From: an uncultured Clostridium sp.
GTDB lineage: Bacteria; Bacillota_A; Clostridia; TANB77; CAG-508
Direction of reading: 5' to 3'
NCBI GenBank assembly: GCA_948466265.1
Contig: CAOJZU010000001.1
Span: 62,001 to 126,000 of the forward strand
DNA length: 64,000 nt
Within the stretch, counting starts at the first letter, position 1; each line of letters starts with the position of its first letter. Positions 33,245 through 43,036 of the stretch are shown here, piece by piece. The translations under genes were made by a program, and so were the position numbers. The notes under the pieces were generated by a model. It was not told where the DNA came from and searched no databases. It saw nothing but the letters and a program-made list of their open reading frames with translations.

Positions 33245-33623
33245 TAAAATTTTCCTGTAATCTCTATTTCCGTAAGTGTCTTTTTTGGGGCAGTTTTTAT
33301 TTTATCTCTTTACTATTCTTGAAAAACTTGTTTTTAGGTTTACACTTTTAGTTTTTTATATTCTAGATAGAAAAATGGCTACTATTCCTATTTATATATA
33401 TATAATTTCACTATATGTCTTTTATATGTGTTGATATATCTATCTTTTTGTGTTCCACCTTCATATTTCGATTTTAAGCCGTTTTAATTATGAATATATA
33501 TGATTATATATCTCTTTATATTATATTAGAATTAATGTCATAATTTTTTCGTTCATGATGTATAATATATATTTTTTTATAACAAAAAAAGTACTATGCT
33601 TAATGCACATAGTACTTTCTCTT

Positions 33624-33715
33624 TGGCGTAGGTGAGAGGATTCGAACCTCCGCGGCCCTAAAAGAACCCTACAAGTTTAGCAAACTCGCCCCTTCAGCCT
33701 CTTGGGTACACCTAC
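33624..33715 (-). tRNA. tRNA-Ser (anticodon GCT)
   Basis: 92 bases with encoded CCA and a long variable arm. Acceptor GTAGGTG / CACCTAC; anticodon arm AGTTTGCTAAACT with loop anticodon GCT; T arm GGTTCGAATCC. Confidence 0.93.
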
Positions 33716-33803
33716 ATTTTAGTAATTTACTTTTAACGCTTCACATATTATAATATATTTTTTCTTTTAAGTCAACTAATTTGTAAAAACAAATAAATTT
33801 TAT

Positions 33804-33896
33804 TGGCGGAGAGTGTGGGATTTGAACCCACGGTAGAATATTTTCCTACTCCAGTTTTCGAGACTGGTACTTTAAACCAAACTCAGTCAACTCTCC
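33804..33896 (-). tRNA. tRNA-Ser (anticodon CGA)
   Basis: 93 bases with CCA and long variable arm. Acceptor GGAGAGT / ACTCTCC; anticodon arm CCAGTCTCGAAAACTGG; T arm GGTTCAAATCC. Its presence shows that CNN-type C-starting anticodons are maintained in this genome, relevant to CGG decoding. Confidence 0.93.
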
Positions 33897-34060
33897 TTGA
33901 GTTCTTATCTTTATATATTATACAATACAAAAGTAACCTTCGTCAACGCTTGGTTTTGTATTGTTTTCTCATATTTTAGATACATTATCTACTATTATTT
34001 GACATTTATGAAAATTATTGATATCATATTGTCATAAAATTAAATAGAAGGAGAATGATT

Positions 34061-34345
34061 ATGGAAGAAAACAATGAACAAACTAATGGTAAAGGACAAT
34101 CAAATACTCTTGCATTATCTGGATTTATAGTTGCCCTTTGCTCATTGCTTATCAACTTTGGTGGTATAGTAGGATTAGTTGCAACTGTACTTTCTGGTGT
34201 AGGACTTTCAAAAGTAAAATCTACAGGTAAAGGAAAAGGATTTGCAATTGCTGGATTAGTAATAGGTATTATTAGCATAATCTACGGAATATACAGCATC
34301 TATAATGCAGCAAATATCCTTAGCAATCTTAGCAATATTTATTAA
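34061..34345 (+). CDS. DUF4190-type membrane protein
   Basis: 94 residues from ATG 34061 (GGAG 8 bases upstream; the in-frame ATG at 34055 is too close). An acidic/Gln-rich N-terminus, then two helices separated by VKSTGKGKGFAIAGLVIG. It is the third copy of this two-helix family in the window. It is a single-gene unit between tRNA-Ser genes with its own terminator. Function unknown. Confidence 0.75.
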   Translation: MEENNEQTNGKGQSNTLALSGFIVALCSLLINFGGIVGLVATVLSGVGLSKVKSTGKGKGFAIAGLVIGIISIIYGIYSIYNAANILSNLSNIY

Positions 34346-34378
34346 AAAAAAACCCCGCATCTTATGCGGGTTTTTTTT
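34346..34378 (+). terminator. Terminator after the DUF4190 gene
   Basis: ACCCCGCAT / ATGCGGGT stem with A run before and an eight-base T run after. Confidence 0.92.
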
Positions 34379-34468
34379 GGCGCAGAGGGTGGGATTCGAA
34401 CCCACGGTAGGGATTAACCTACGCCAATTTTCAAGACTGGTGCCATAAACCAACTCGACCACCTCTGC
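34378..34468 (-). tRNA. tRNA-Ser (anticodon TGA)
   Basis: 91 bases with CCA. Acceptor GCAGAGG; anticodon arm CCAGTCTTGAAAATTGG; long variable arm; T arm GGTTCGAATCC. Third serine tRNA in 850 bases. Confidence 0.93.
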
Positions 34469-34570
34469 ATAATACACCTCTTATTTAGTGCATTACAACA
34501 TTATTATATTAACATATTTAGTAATATCTGTCAATACTATTTTTAAGTTTTAGCAACGTTTTCACTCATA

Positions 34571-35084
34571 TTACTCTTTAATTATATCAGAAGAATTCAT
34601 AGCTCTTTTTATTGCTTCTGTTTCTTCTTCTGTTATTTTATATGTTGAACCTCCGTTTATAACTGGTTTTGCATATATGTTTGATGTTTCTCTAGAATAG
34701 ATACCATTAAGTACTACTCCATTATTGTTTTCATCTAACAAAGCTAGTGTAAAACTTAAATCAGAGCCAGTATCTTTATATGCATTATATCTATATATAC
34801 CGCATTTTTTGTATACAGTTTTTTATGTCTGAGTCCAAATTTTTACAAAATCTTTCTAATTCCTCGTTTTTAGTTATTGTTTTATTTATTTTCTCTATAT
34901 GACTCTCTAAAATTGCTTGTATATCAGAGCCATTTCCAAGCTTAGTCATGAATTGCCTATAGCTTTTTTTCATTTTTATCATTTTAACAAGATTAATTAA
35001 ATACAATATAAACAATATCAAGCAAAAACCTGCAAGTCCTAATATAAAATTTTGATTGTTTATAATTTCAAATACACTATTCAA
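34571..35084 (-). CDS. DUF4446 protein (one CGG +1 site)
   Basis: 170 residues with one N-terminal membrane helix, a helical linker and a DUF4446 domain. The conserved C-terminal half is reached only by the +1 step at CGG 34800-34802: QKM-G-IYRYNAYKDTGSDL, followed by FTLALLDENNNGVVL and SRETSNIYAKPV, the core of the family. In the 0 frame the protein would end three codons after CGG. Length minus one is 513. It lies 21 bases after parB in the same direction, its usual neighbourhood in Clostridia. Function unknown. Confidence 0.88.
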
Positions 35085-35105
35085 AATCCCACATCCTTTA
35101 TATTT

Positions 35106-35954
35106 CTAGTCTTTTATAATATCTAATAGTCTTTCCAAATCGTCATTCGATTTGTATTCGATTACTATTTTCCCCTTCTTCTGTCCTGCTTGTAATTTTA
35201 CCTTTGCTCCAAAAAAGCTTTGAAAAGAATTCTCAATATCTCTATAAATTGCTTCGTATTTAATATTTTTATTTTTTGCTTTCTTCTTGCTACTAGCTTT
35301 TTCTTCAGCTTCTCTTACATTTGCACCCTGCTCTATAAGCTTTATTGCAGTTTCATATTGTTTTTCTCCATCTTCTATTGCAAGTAATGCTCTACAATGT
35401 CCTTCTGTTAATTTACCCTCTTTTGCAAGTTCTAATACTCTTTGATCTAAATTTAATATTCTTACTGTATTTGCAATAGCACTTCTGCTCTTTCCTAGCA
35501 CTTCAGAAACTTGTTGTTGAGTTAAATCATATTCTTCCATTAATGCCTTGATACCAACGGCTTTTTCTACTGCATTTAGATCTTCTCTTTGTATGTTTTC
35601 TATTAAAGAAATAGCTTTATTTCTTTTCTCATCATCTTCTCTGACAATTACAGCAACCTCTTTTAATCCTGCTTTTTTGCAGGCTCTCCATCTTCTCTCA
35701 CCTGCAATTATTTCATAATAATTATCCTTTTTAGTTACTATTATTGGTTGAATTAGACCATATGTCTTAATTGATTCAGAAAGCTCCTCTAAAGCCTCTT
35801 CATCAAAGTGCTTTCTAGGTTGCTCTCTATTTGGTTCAACTTCTGTTATTTTAACTTTAAGTATACTTTCTCCATCTACATGTTTTTCCTCTTCTTTTAT
35901 AGTATCTTTAAATAATGCATCTAATCCTTTACCTAGACCTGTTTTCTTAGCCAT
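35106..35954 (-). CDS. parB: Chromosome-partitioning protein ParB/Spo0J
   Basis: 282 residues. N-terminal ParB/Srx domain with ITEVEPNREQPRKHFDEEAL, the CTP-binding motif GERRWRA, and ENIQREDLN; then a helix-turn-helix (TQQQVSEVLGKSRSAIANTV) and a C-terminal dimer domain. It should load at parS sites and slide as a clamp; a parS match lies 1.3 kb away inside mnmG. Expressed with parA, 17 bases upstream. No CGG site. Confidence 0.96.
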   Translation of the reverse strand: MAKKTGLGKGLDALFKDTIKEEEKHVDGESILKVKITEVEPNREQPRKHFDEEALEELSESIKTYGLIQPIIVTKKDNYYEIIAGERRWRACKKAGLKEVAVIVREDDEKRNKAISLIENIQREDLNAVEKAVGIKALMEEYDLTQQQVSEVLGKSRSAIANTVRILNLDQRVLELAKEGKLTEGHCRALLAIEDGEKQYETAIKLIEQGANVREAEEKASSKKKAKNKNIKYEAIYRDIENSFQSFFGAKVKLQAGQKKGKIVIEYKSNDDLERLLDIIKD

Positions 35955-35971
35955 TTATTATTCATTCCTTT

Positions 35972-36769
35972 CTATTTCATATGTTTTGCTTTTAAATCTT
36001 GATCATTTTTATCATTCTTATCTAAAAATTCTTTTGCAAGTTTTTCATAACATTTTGCACCTTTTGATTTCGAATCATATACAGATATTGGCATTCCATA
36101 ACTTGGTGCTTCACTTAGTTTTATATTTCTTGGTATTACTGTCTTATATACTTTATCTGCAAAATATCTCTTGACCTCTGTAACAACTTGATTTGAAAGG
36201 TTCGTCCTTGCATCAAACATAGTAAGAACTGCCCCTTCTATTTCAATTGATTTATTAAGATGTCTTCTAACAAGATTTATTGTGTTTATAAGCTGTCCTA
36301 ATCCTTCTAGTGCATAATATTCGCATTGTACTGGTATCAACACACTGTCTGAAGCTGTAAATGCATTAAGTGTAATTAATCCAAGAGAAGGAGGACAATC
36401 AATTAGTATATAATCATACTGTCTTTTAACTTCATCGATTCTTTCCTTTAGTCTATGTTCTCTAGACATTAAAGAAACAAGCTCTACTTCTGCTCCAGCT
36501 AAATTTATATTAGATGGACATATTCTGAGTTTTTTTATGTTTGTTTCTTTCACTGCCTCATTTATCCCTATTTCATTTATTATTACATCATAAATAGATT
36601 TTTCTATTTCTTTATCAATTCCAAGTCCACTTGTTGCATTACCTTGAGGATCTGCATCTATTAACAGTACCTTTCTCCCCTTTTTCGCAAGTGCTGCGCT
36701 CAAATTGACAGCTGTTGTAGTTTTACCTACTCCACCCTTTTGATTTGCTATTGAAACTACTTTTGCCAA
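35972..36769 (-). CDS. parA: Chromosome-partitioning ATPase ParA/Soj
   Basis: 265 residues. Deviant Walker A KGGVGKTTTAVNL with the signature Lys, Walker A' DPQGNATSGLG, Walker B ILIDCPPSLGL. It works with ParB in origin segregation and, in Bacillus, regulates DnaA. First gene of the parAB-DUF4446 unit; mnmG ends 127 bases upstream. No CGG site. Confidence 0.96.
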   Translation of the reverse strand: MAKVVSIANQKGGVGKTTTAVNLSAALAKKGRKVLLIDADPQGNATSGLGIDKEIEKSIYDVIINEIGINEAVKETNIKKLRICPSNINLAGAEVELVSLMSREHRLKERIDEVKRQYDYILIDCPPSLGLITLNAFTASDSVLIPVQCEYYALEGLGQLINTINLVRRHLNKSIEIEGAVLTMFDARTNLSNQVVTEVKRYFADKVYKTVIPRNIKLSEAPSYGMPISVYDSKSKGAKCYEKLAKEFLDKNDKNDQDLKAKHMK

Positions 36770-36896
36770 TGTTTTTCCTCCTTTTCAGCGATTTATTCTT
36801 CATTTAGAATTCTATTAAAAACACTACTATAATAATATAAAATTATTAAAAATATGTCAATAATTTACATCAAAAAAATACAATTAATTATAACTA

Positions 36897-38778
36897 TTAT
36901 TCTTTTTTTCGTCTGTTTTGTTCCAAATATATTAAAAGTACAGATATATCAGCTGGAGAAACTCCCGAAATTCTAGAAGCTTGACCAACAGATAATGGTT
37001 TATGCTTATCCAATTTTTGTCTTGCTTCTAAACTTAATCCTTTTATATCTTTATAGTCAATATCCTCTCTTAGTTCTTTTTTTTCAAGCTTCCTAAACTT
37101 ATCAACTTGTGCTTCCTGCATTTTTATATATCCTTCATATTTTAGCTGGGTTTCTACTTCTTTTATAACATCTTTTGGGAGCTCTTTCCTATTTACATCA
37201 AATTGTTCCAAATCCTTATAGGTTATCTCTGTTCTTTTTAAAAGTTCTGAAAGTTTAGCTCCTGTCCCAAGAGAATTTGTTTCACGTGCAACAAGAAATT
37301 CATTTAGTTTTTGTGAAGGCTTTACTACTGTAGTCTTTAGTCTTTCTATTTCATTCTCTATTTGTTCCTTTTTTATTTTAAATCTATTAAATCTTTCTTC
37401 AGAAATGAGACCTACTTTGTATCCCTTTTCAGTTAATCTCAGATCTGCATTATCCTGTCTCAAAAGTAATCTATACTCAGCTCTAGATGTCATCATTCTA
37501 TATGGCTCATTAGTCCCCTTTGTAACAATATCATCTATTAAAACTCCTATGTACCCCTCTGACCTATCAAGTATAAGAGGAGCTTCCCCCTTGAGTTTTA
37601 ACCCCGCATTTATTCCTGCAATTATTCCTTGAGCTGCAGCTTCTTCATATCCTGAAGTTCCATTTATTTGCCCTGCGAAAAACATTCCTGATATTTTCTT
37701 CAATTCTAATGATAACTTAAGCTGAGAAGGTTCTATACAATCATATTCAATTGCATATGCAGGTCTTGTAAACTCTACATTTTCAAGTCCTGCAATAGTC
37801 CTATACATCTCAATTTGTACATCTTCTGGAAGAGATGAACTCATTCCTTGTACATACATTTCTTCAGTATTTAATCCCATAGGCTCTATAAATATTTGAT
37901 GTCTTTCCTTATCACTAAATCTAACAACTTTATCTTCTATAGAAGGACAATATCTTGGTCCTGTCCCTTCTATCTTTCCACCATATAGAGGCGATCTGTG
38001 TAAATTTTTCTTTATTATTTCATGAGTCTTCTCGTTTGTATATGTCAAATAACATGGAACTTGATCTATTTTCTTTTCTTCATTCTCAAAAGAAAACATT
38101 TCTATTTCGTCATCTCCATTTTGTATTTCCATTTTAGAAAAATCTATTGAATTTTTATTTACTCTTGCTGGGGTACCTGTTTTAAATCTTACTATTTCTA
38201 TTCCTAGTTTTTTTAATGATTCAGAAAGCTTATTTGCTGGGAAAACCCCATCAGGACCACTTTCATATGAAACCTCTCCAATATAAATTTTGCCCTTTAA
38301 ATATGTACCTGTTGCAAGTATTACAGCTCTCACATTATATATTGCTCCTATATTAGTTTCTACACTTTTTACCTTACTATCTTCTACTTCTATATTAACA
38401 ATCTCTGCTTGTTTTATAAATAAATTTTCTTGTTGTTCAAGCATATGCTTCATTTCTATATGATATTTTTTTCTATCAGCTTGTGCCCTTAAAGAATGTA
38501 CTGCTGGTCCTTTAGACATGTTCAACATTCTAGATTGTATAAAAGTCTTGTCTATATTTTTTCCCATTTCTCCTCCGAAGAGCATCTATCTCTCTTACTA
38601 AATGTCCTTTAGATGTTCCCCCTATATTAGGATTACATGGCATATTTGCAATTGCCTCTAAACTTATTGAAAAAAGCAAAGTTTTAAACCCCATTCTTGC
38701 AGTTGCAAGTGCTGCTTCACATCCTGCATGACCACCCCCTATTACTGCTACATCATATTCTCCCGCACTATAGCTCAT
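36897..38778 (-). CDS. mnmG: tRNA uridine-5-carboxymethylaminomethyl modification enzyme MnmG/GidA (one CGG +1 site)
   Basis: 626 residues. FAD-binding [16 protein letters not shown] at the N-terminus; [41 protein letters not shown] later. The N-terminal 67 residues and the rest are in different frames, joined at CGG 38575-38577 within the invariant [17 protein letters not shown]. Length minus one is 1881. Start at 38778 is set by GGAGG. With MnmE it modifies wobble U34 of tRNAs, so the tRNA-modifying machinery itself depends on the +1 step. A parS-like site lies within the gene. Confidence 0.96.
37278..37293. promoter_or_regulatory. parS site inside mnmG
   Basis: TGTTTCACGTGCAACA, 15 of 16 matches to the Bacillus parS consensus TGTTTCACGTGAAACA. 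It lies near the origin and near parAB, as expected for Spo0J loading. Confidence 0.85.
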
Positions 38779-38806
38779 TTTTATTACCTCCATTTATTTT
38801 TGCAAA

Positions 38807-38822
38807 TGTTTCTTGTGAAACA
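38807..38822. promoter_or_regulatory. Second parS-like site between mnmG and mnmE
   Basis: TGTTTCTTGTGAAACA, 14 of 16 matches to parS, with the mismatches in the central CACG. Weaker than the site in mnmG. Confidence 0.45.
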
Positions 38823-38855
38823 AAAAGTTTGTTTGTTCTTAAACTTCCTATTTGC

Positions 38856-40222
38856 CTATTTCCCTAAGCAAAATTTCTTAAATATTTCGTTTATAATATC
38901 TTCTGAAACATTTTCTCCTGTTATTTTTCCTATCTCTTCTAAGATATTTGTTATATTTATTGTTACTATATCTATTGGCATATTTTCTTCTATTGCTTCT
39001 TTTGATTTATCTATATTATCTTTCATATTCATTATTGCTTGTTTATGTCTCTCATTTGTTACAGTCAAACTGTCATCAATATTTATTTCATTAAGTCCAT
39101 ACATCTTAGAAATTTCTTCATAAATCTTTTCTATTCCAATACCATTTAATACAGATATTTCAATTATAGGATTGTCTTGTATTTTTTCATATACCTCTTT
39201 CTTATCTATGGCAATTGTTTTATCTATTTTATTGAATAAAATAATTGCTTTTTTATTCTTTATTATTTCAAGTATTTTCCTATCCTCTTTTTCAAGTTTT
39301 TTACTACTATCAATTATTACTATCACTAAATCTGCTTCTTTTGTTTTTTCTATAGATTTGCTTATTCCAATTTTCTCAATCTCATCATCTGTTTCTCTTA
39401 TTCCTGCAGTATCAATAATTTTTATTGGAATCCCATCTATTTGAATAAACTCTTCTATTGTATCCCTTGTAGTACCAGGAGTATCTGTAACAATAGCCCT
39501 ATCATCCCTCAAAATTGCATTTAATAAAGATGATTTTCCAGCATTTGGTTTTCCTATAATTGCAACATTTATTCCTTCTTTTATAATTTTTCCATTCTCA
39601 AAAGTTTTTTCCAAAAGTTTTATTTTTTCTTCTATTCTCTCTAAAATTGTTAAAGTTTTATAATTTGTAACCTCTGGTGTATCATATTCAGGGTAATCAA
39701 TAGAAGCTTCTATATCTACTAATATATCCATTACATCATTTCTAATTTCATTCAAAGCTTTAGATAAATCCCCATTTAATTGCTTAGCAGACGCACTTGC
39801 AAGCCTTTCTGACTTTGCATTTATAATATCTACTATAGCTTCTGCTTGTGATAAATCAATCCTTCCATTTAAGAATGCTCTTTTAGTAAATTCTCCGCGG
39901 CTCTGCAAGCTCAGCACCATTTTTTAAACATAATTCTAATATCTGTTTCATCACAATATATCCACCATGAGAATTTATTTCGCACATATTTTCCATTGTA
40001 AAGGATTTTGGCGCTTTAAAAAAGGAAACTAGTACTTCATCAATTATTTTGTCTTTAGAGACAATATGGCCGTATTTGATCGTGTTTGGTTTTATGTTTA
40101 CTTTTTCAGACTTAGTCCTAAATATTTTTTCTATAATTTTAAAACTATCCTCTCCACTAATTCTTATTATTCCAATTCCTGCATTACCGAGTAGCCGTAG
40201 ATATAGCTGCAATTGTACTCAT
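38856..40222 (-). CDS. mnmE: tRNA modification GTPase MnmE/TrmE (two CGG +1 sites)
   Basis: 454 residues. The N-terminal domain needs two +1 steps: CGG 40187-40189 at codon 12 (ISTAT-G-NAGIGIIRISG) and CGG 39895-39897 (LAEP-G-EFTKRAFLNGR, preceded by CCG). The G domain then reads GKPNAGKSSLLNAI, DTPGTTRDTIEE, DTAGIRET and FNKID; the C-terminus ends FCLGK, the conserved Cys motif. Length minus two is 1365. The start is only 11 codons before the first site, and the 0 frame stops at once (CGG-TAA). Without the step nothing would be made, although MnmE is broadly conserved. Confidence 0.96.
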
Positions 40223-40338
40223 TTATATACTCCCTTTCTTATTTATATTTTTGTGAACTTAAATTTAACTAAGACTCTTTAATTATCAAAATTACGTTTA
40301 TTGCCTTTCTTTATAATACAATTTTTTATTAATTAAAC

Positions 40339-40398
40339 AAAAAGGCCAAACTAAAGACATATTCAAAACTTTGAATATATAATCCTCACTTTGACCTT
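40339..40398 (-). terminator. Terminator downstream of jag
   Basis: On the reverse strand AAGGTCAAA pairs with TTTGGCCTT (one G-U) around an inner hairpin ATATTCAAA / TTTGAATAT, followed by TTTTTG. It separates jag from mnmE. Confidence 0.7.
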
Positions 40399-40432
40399 AG
40401 ATTTATATTACATAATTATATTATTTAAAACT

Positions 40433-41137
40433 TTACTTTAAAGAAATCACAATTTTTCTATGCATTCCCTCTCCTATACTTACTGTTTTTACCTTACTAT
40501 TATTTTGAAGTTTAGAATGGATAATCTTTCTTTCATAAGGAGTCATAGGTTCTAATGTTATAGGTTTTCTTGTTCTAATAACACTTTTAGCAATTTTTTC
40601 TGCTAATTCCTCCAATACTTTTTCTCTTTTCTCTCTATAATTCAAAACATCCAATTCTATTCTAATTCTTTCATTATTGTCTCTAGCTGCAATTGCCATT
40701 AATATTGTTTGAAAAGAATTTAAGGTCTCTCCCCTATAACCTATAAGAAAGTCGGCTTTCTTATCATTAATAATTACCTCTATAATATTTTCATGTATAT
40801 TACATTTGTATTCTACTTTTTCCTTTACTGTATCCATAAAAAACTTATCTAAAAATGCTAATATTCTTTCTTTTGCCTCTTCTAATACTTTTATATCTAT
40901 TTTAACTTCTTCTATTTTTCTTAATTTATCTTCTTCTTTTCTTCTATCTTCTTTATTGTCTTTTAATTTCATTTCAACTTTAACTACTCTTGGCGCTAAT
41001 ATATCAAAAAAACTTCTTTTTGAATCTTCTTTTAAAATATTTATCTCTACATCATTTTTAGATACTTTTAATTCTTTTAATCCTTTTTCAATAGCTTCAT
41101 TTGTAGTTTTTCCTTCAAATATTTTTGGTTCAGGCAT
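40433..41137 (-). CDS. jag: RNA-binding protein KhpB/Jag
   Basis: 234 residues. Jag N-terminal domain (MPEPKIFEGKTTNEAIEKGL), a Lys/Glu-rich linker, then KH (DFLIGYRGETLNSFQTI) and R3H (NNERIRIELDVLNYREKR; PMTPYERKIIH) domains. It binds RNA and supports cell elongation. The ATG at 41137 overlaps the yidC stop by 8 bases and has GGAGGG upstream. No CGG site. Confidence 0.95.
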   Translation of the reverse strand: MPEPKIFEGKTTNEAIEKGLKELKVSKNDVEINILKEDSKRSFFDILAPRVVKVEMKLKDNKEDRRKEEDKLRKIEEVKIDIKVLEEAKERILAFLDKFFMDTVKEKVEYKCNIHENIIEVIINDKKADFLIGYRGETLNSFQTILMAIAARDNNERIRIELDVLNYREKREKVLEELAEKIAKSVIRTRKPITLEPMTPYERKIIHSKLQNNSKVKTVSIGEGMHRKIVISLK

Positions 41138-41994
41138 TTGCACCCTCCTCCTTATCTTTAAAAACTGCATTTAATATTAACCTTTCAGTTGTCATAATTA
41201 TATTATTAACAAGCCAATATAGTGCTAAACCAAGTGGTGCAACTAATGAAATTGATACCGCAAGTATTGGCATCATGTATGACATATTTCTATTTGTTTG
41301 CATCATTATATCATCCATATTAACATCATCTTCTTTAGTCTCTCCGGTCTTCTGCTTCAGCTTTAACCAAATCCTTTTTTTGTTTCTTTTGCATAGATGT
41401 TGTAATTCTCATTGAAATAAAAGTAGATATTACATATAAAACAGGAATTACATATGTTTTCCAATCTGATATATCTCTAGATGGTATACTACTTAAATCA
41501 AGTCCTAAAAATTCCATATTTATATATACATTTTCATCACTACTTGCTTTTTCTCTAATAATAGATATTTCAGGATAAGCATCTTTTGCCCCTCCTTCAT
41601 TTATTTCATTAGTATATTGTTCTATAATTTTAGGGTCAACTTTTTTCATATAAGTTAATGGACTTCTTACTAAATAGAATATTGAAAATAACAATATTAT
41701 TTGAACAATAGCACTAAAACATCCTCCAAATGGATTAACTTTCTCCCTTTTATACACTTCCATCGTTTCTCTCTGAAGCCCTTCAGGATTATTTTTATAT
41801 TTAACTTGTAATTTTTTTATCTCTTCTTGTACTTTCGCAGTCTTTTTCATTGTTTTTTGTTGACTAATTGATATTGGCAATAATACGATCTTAATTAATA
41901 TTGTAAATAATATAATAGCCAATCCATAATTCTGTAAAAAACCATATAAAAAGTTTAACAAATATCCAAATAAATTTGCAAAAAATGCTATCAT
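41130..41994 (-). CDS. yidC: Membrane protein insertase YidC/SpoIIIJ (one CGG +1 site)
   Basis: 287 residues. Five helices with the YidC/Oxa1 signature: LAIILFTILIKIVLLPIS, then the KVNPFGGCFSAIVQIILLFSI region and TYVIPVLYVISTFISMRI. The last helix pair is reached by the +1 step at CGG 41344-41346 (AEAED-G-ETKEDDVNMDD, then ILAVSISLVAPLGLALYW). Length minus one is 864. I chose ATG 41994 with GGAGG 9 bases upstream, not the GTG two codons earlier. The site is in a cytoplasmic loop, the only one here outside a strongly conserved motif. Confidence 0.95.
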
Positions 41995-42014
41995 TTGCAC
42001 TATCCTCCACTACT

Positions 42015-42224
42015 TTATTTTAATGGGTCATACCCACCTTTTGAAAATGGATTGCATTTAATAATTCTTTTTACACCATAAAAAACTCCTTTAAATGCAC
42101 CATATTTTTCAATTGCTTGTTTTGTATACTCTGAACAAGTTGGGTAAAATTTGCAGTTATTTCCAAGCATTGGAGAAATATGTTTTTGGTATTTATTTAT
42201 AAAATAAATTAAAACCTTCTTCAA
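42015..42224 (-). CDS. yidD: Membrane protein insertion efficiency factor YidD
   Basis: 69 residues with the family signature YQKHISPMLGNNCKFYPTCS and the CNPFSKGGYDPL ending. Its place between rnpA and yidC is standard. No CGG site. Confidence 0.95.
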   Translation of the reverse strand: MKKVLIYFINKYQKHISPMLGNNCKFYPTCSEYTKQAIEKYGAFKGVFYGVKRIIKCNPFSKGGYDPLK

Positions 42225-42259
42225 CTGTCTTCCTCTCTACCTCCAAATTTTAGCTTTTA

Positions 42260-42598
42260 TTATACTTGTCCTATTTTATCTAAAATGAATATAATATCTT
42301 TTTGAATATCCCTGAATTCTAAAGAGTCTATCTCTTGATTTTTCTTTACTAAGAAAACTAAGCTTTTTCCCACTCCAAACTTATCTTCATTTAATCTATA
42401 GCTTTCTTTTATTAATCTTTTTATACGATTTCTTTTTACTGCTTTTCCCATTTTTGTCTTTATTGCAATTCCTATTTTATTTACTTTAAGATTATTGTTT
42501 AATACAAAACTTTCTATATATTTTCCAGAATAGTATTTACCCTTTTTTAAAACAAGCCTAAATTCATAATTTTTTTTTAGCATCTCTGTTTTTTTCAT
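42260..42598 (-). CDS. rnpA: Ribonuclease P protein component
   Basis: 112 residues from the ATG at 42598; upstream in-frame ATG at 42613 is also possible, and neither has a clear Shine-Dalgarno. The motif KMGKAVKRNRIKRLIKESYR is the RnpA RNA-binding signature. It cooperates with RNase P RNA in tRNA 5' processing. No CGG site. Confidence 0.94.
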   Translation of the reverse strand: MKKTEMLKKNYEFRLVLKKGKYYSGKYIESFVLNNNLKVNKIGIAIKTKMGKAVKRNRIKRLIKESYRLNEDKFGVGKSLVFLVKKNQEIDSLEFRDIQKDIIFILDKIGQV

Positions 42599-42621
42599 AT
42601 TTCTTACATACAAAAACCTTA

Positions 42622-42656
42622 TGCAAAAAGGACCTAAAACATTTTATTTAGGTCCT
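42622..42656 (-). terminator. Terminator or attenuator between rpmH and rnpA
   Basis: On the reverse strand AGGACCTAAA pairs with TTTTAGGTCC followed by TTTTTG. It lies inside the otherwise continuous rpmH-rnpA operon, so it probably lowers rnpA expression relative to L34. Confidence 0.75.
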
Positions 42657-42668
42657 ACGCTTTTGCTT

Positions 42669-42803
42669 TTATGCACTTAGTTTTTTTCTTCCTTTTAATC
42701 TTCTTGCTTTTAATATATTTCTACCAGATTTTGTTTTCATTCTCTTCATGAAACCATGTTCCTTCTGTCTTTGAATCTTTTTTGGTTGATATGTTCTTTT
42801 CAT
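42669..42803 (-). CDS. rpmH: 50S ribosomal protein L34
   Basis: 44 residues, [18 protein letters not shown] at the start and [18 protein letters not shown] at the end. AGGAGGTG precedes the ATG. It is divergent from dnaA, as usual. Confidence 0.97.
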   Translation of the reverse strand: MKRTYQPKKIQRQKEHGFMKRMKTKSGRNILKARRLKGRKKLSA

Positions 42804-42922
42804 TTTGCACCTCCTACGTTAATTTCTTAAGAATAAATATAACATTAAAATTATACATTATTTAAACTTTACTGTCAAGCTTTTGATTAATTTTTCTTAC
42901 GGAAATAAGGAAATAATTTTTT

Positions 42923-42952
42923 CTTTCCACATTTTTTTAGATTTTTTCCACA
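42923..42952 (+). promoter_or_regulatory. DnaA boxes upstream of dnaA
   Basis: CTTTCCACA (42923) and TTTTCCACA (42944), near-consensus DnaA boxes just before the dnaA promoter. They fit autoregulation and a bipartite origin. Confidence 0.6.
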
Positions 42953-42958
42953 TTCTGC

Positions 42959-42988
42959 TTGACATTTTTTTCTATTTTTTGATATATT
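42959..42988 (+). promoter_or_regulatory. dnaA promoter
   Basis: TTGACA (42959-42964), an 18-base spacer and TATATT (42983-42988), about 50 bases before the dnaA ATG. Confidence 0.7.
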
Positions 42989-43036
42989 ATTTAGTGTTAT
43001 ATAAAAAATAAAGCAAATAAAAATGGAGGAAACAAT

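Larger units (their letters stand above)
26735..33622. other. 6.9-kb T-rich gene desert
   Basis: No open frame here looks like a gene: the two longest (30420-30710 and 33000-33260, forward) are Phe/Leu/Ile strings without ribosome binding sites or domains. The forward strand is very T-rich. As one counted example, bases 31501-31560 contain 41 T, 15 A, 3 C and 1 G. Runs such as A6-7T6-7 recur (near 28028, 29045, 29366, 29488, 30510, 31636, 32660). Slightly less AT-rich islands lie at about 27235-27300, 28470-28690, 30960-31170, 32690-32790 and 32990-33310. Two perfect DnaA boxes fall in these islands. Coding of either strand is excluded by dense stops (TTA/TAA). Confidence 0.85.

Noticed and set aside
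26735..33622. Open frames 30420-30710 and 33000-33260 as genes
   Set aside because: Phe/Leu/Ile-rich translations of T-rich DNA, no ribosome binding sites, no domain.
26735..33622. CRISPR array or tandem repeat array in the desert
   Set aside because: No regularly spaced identical repeats; similarities come from low complexity.
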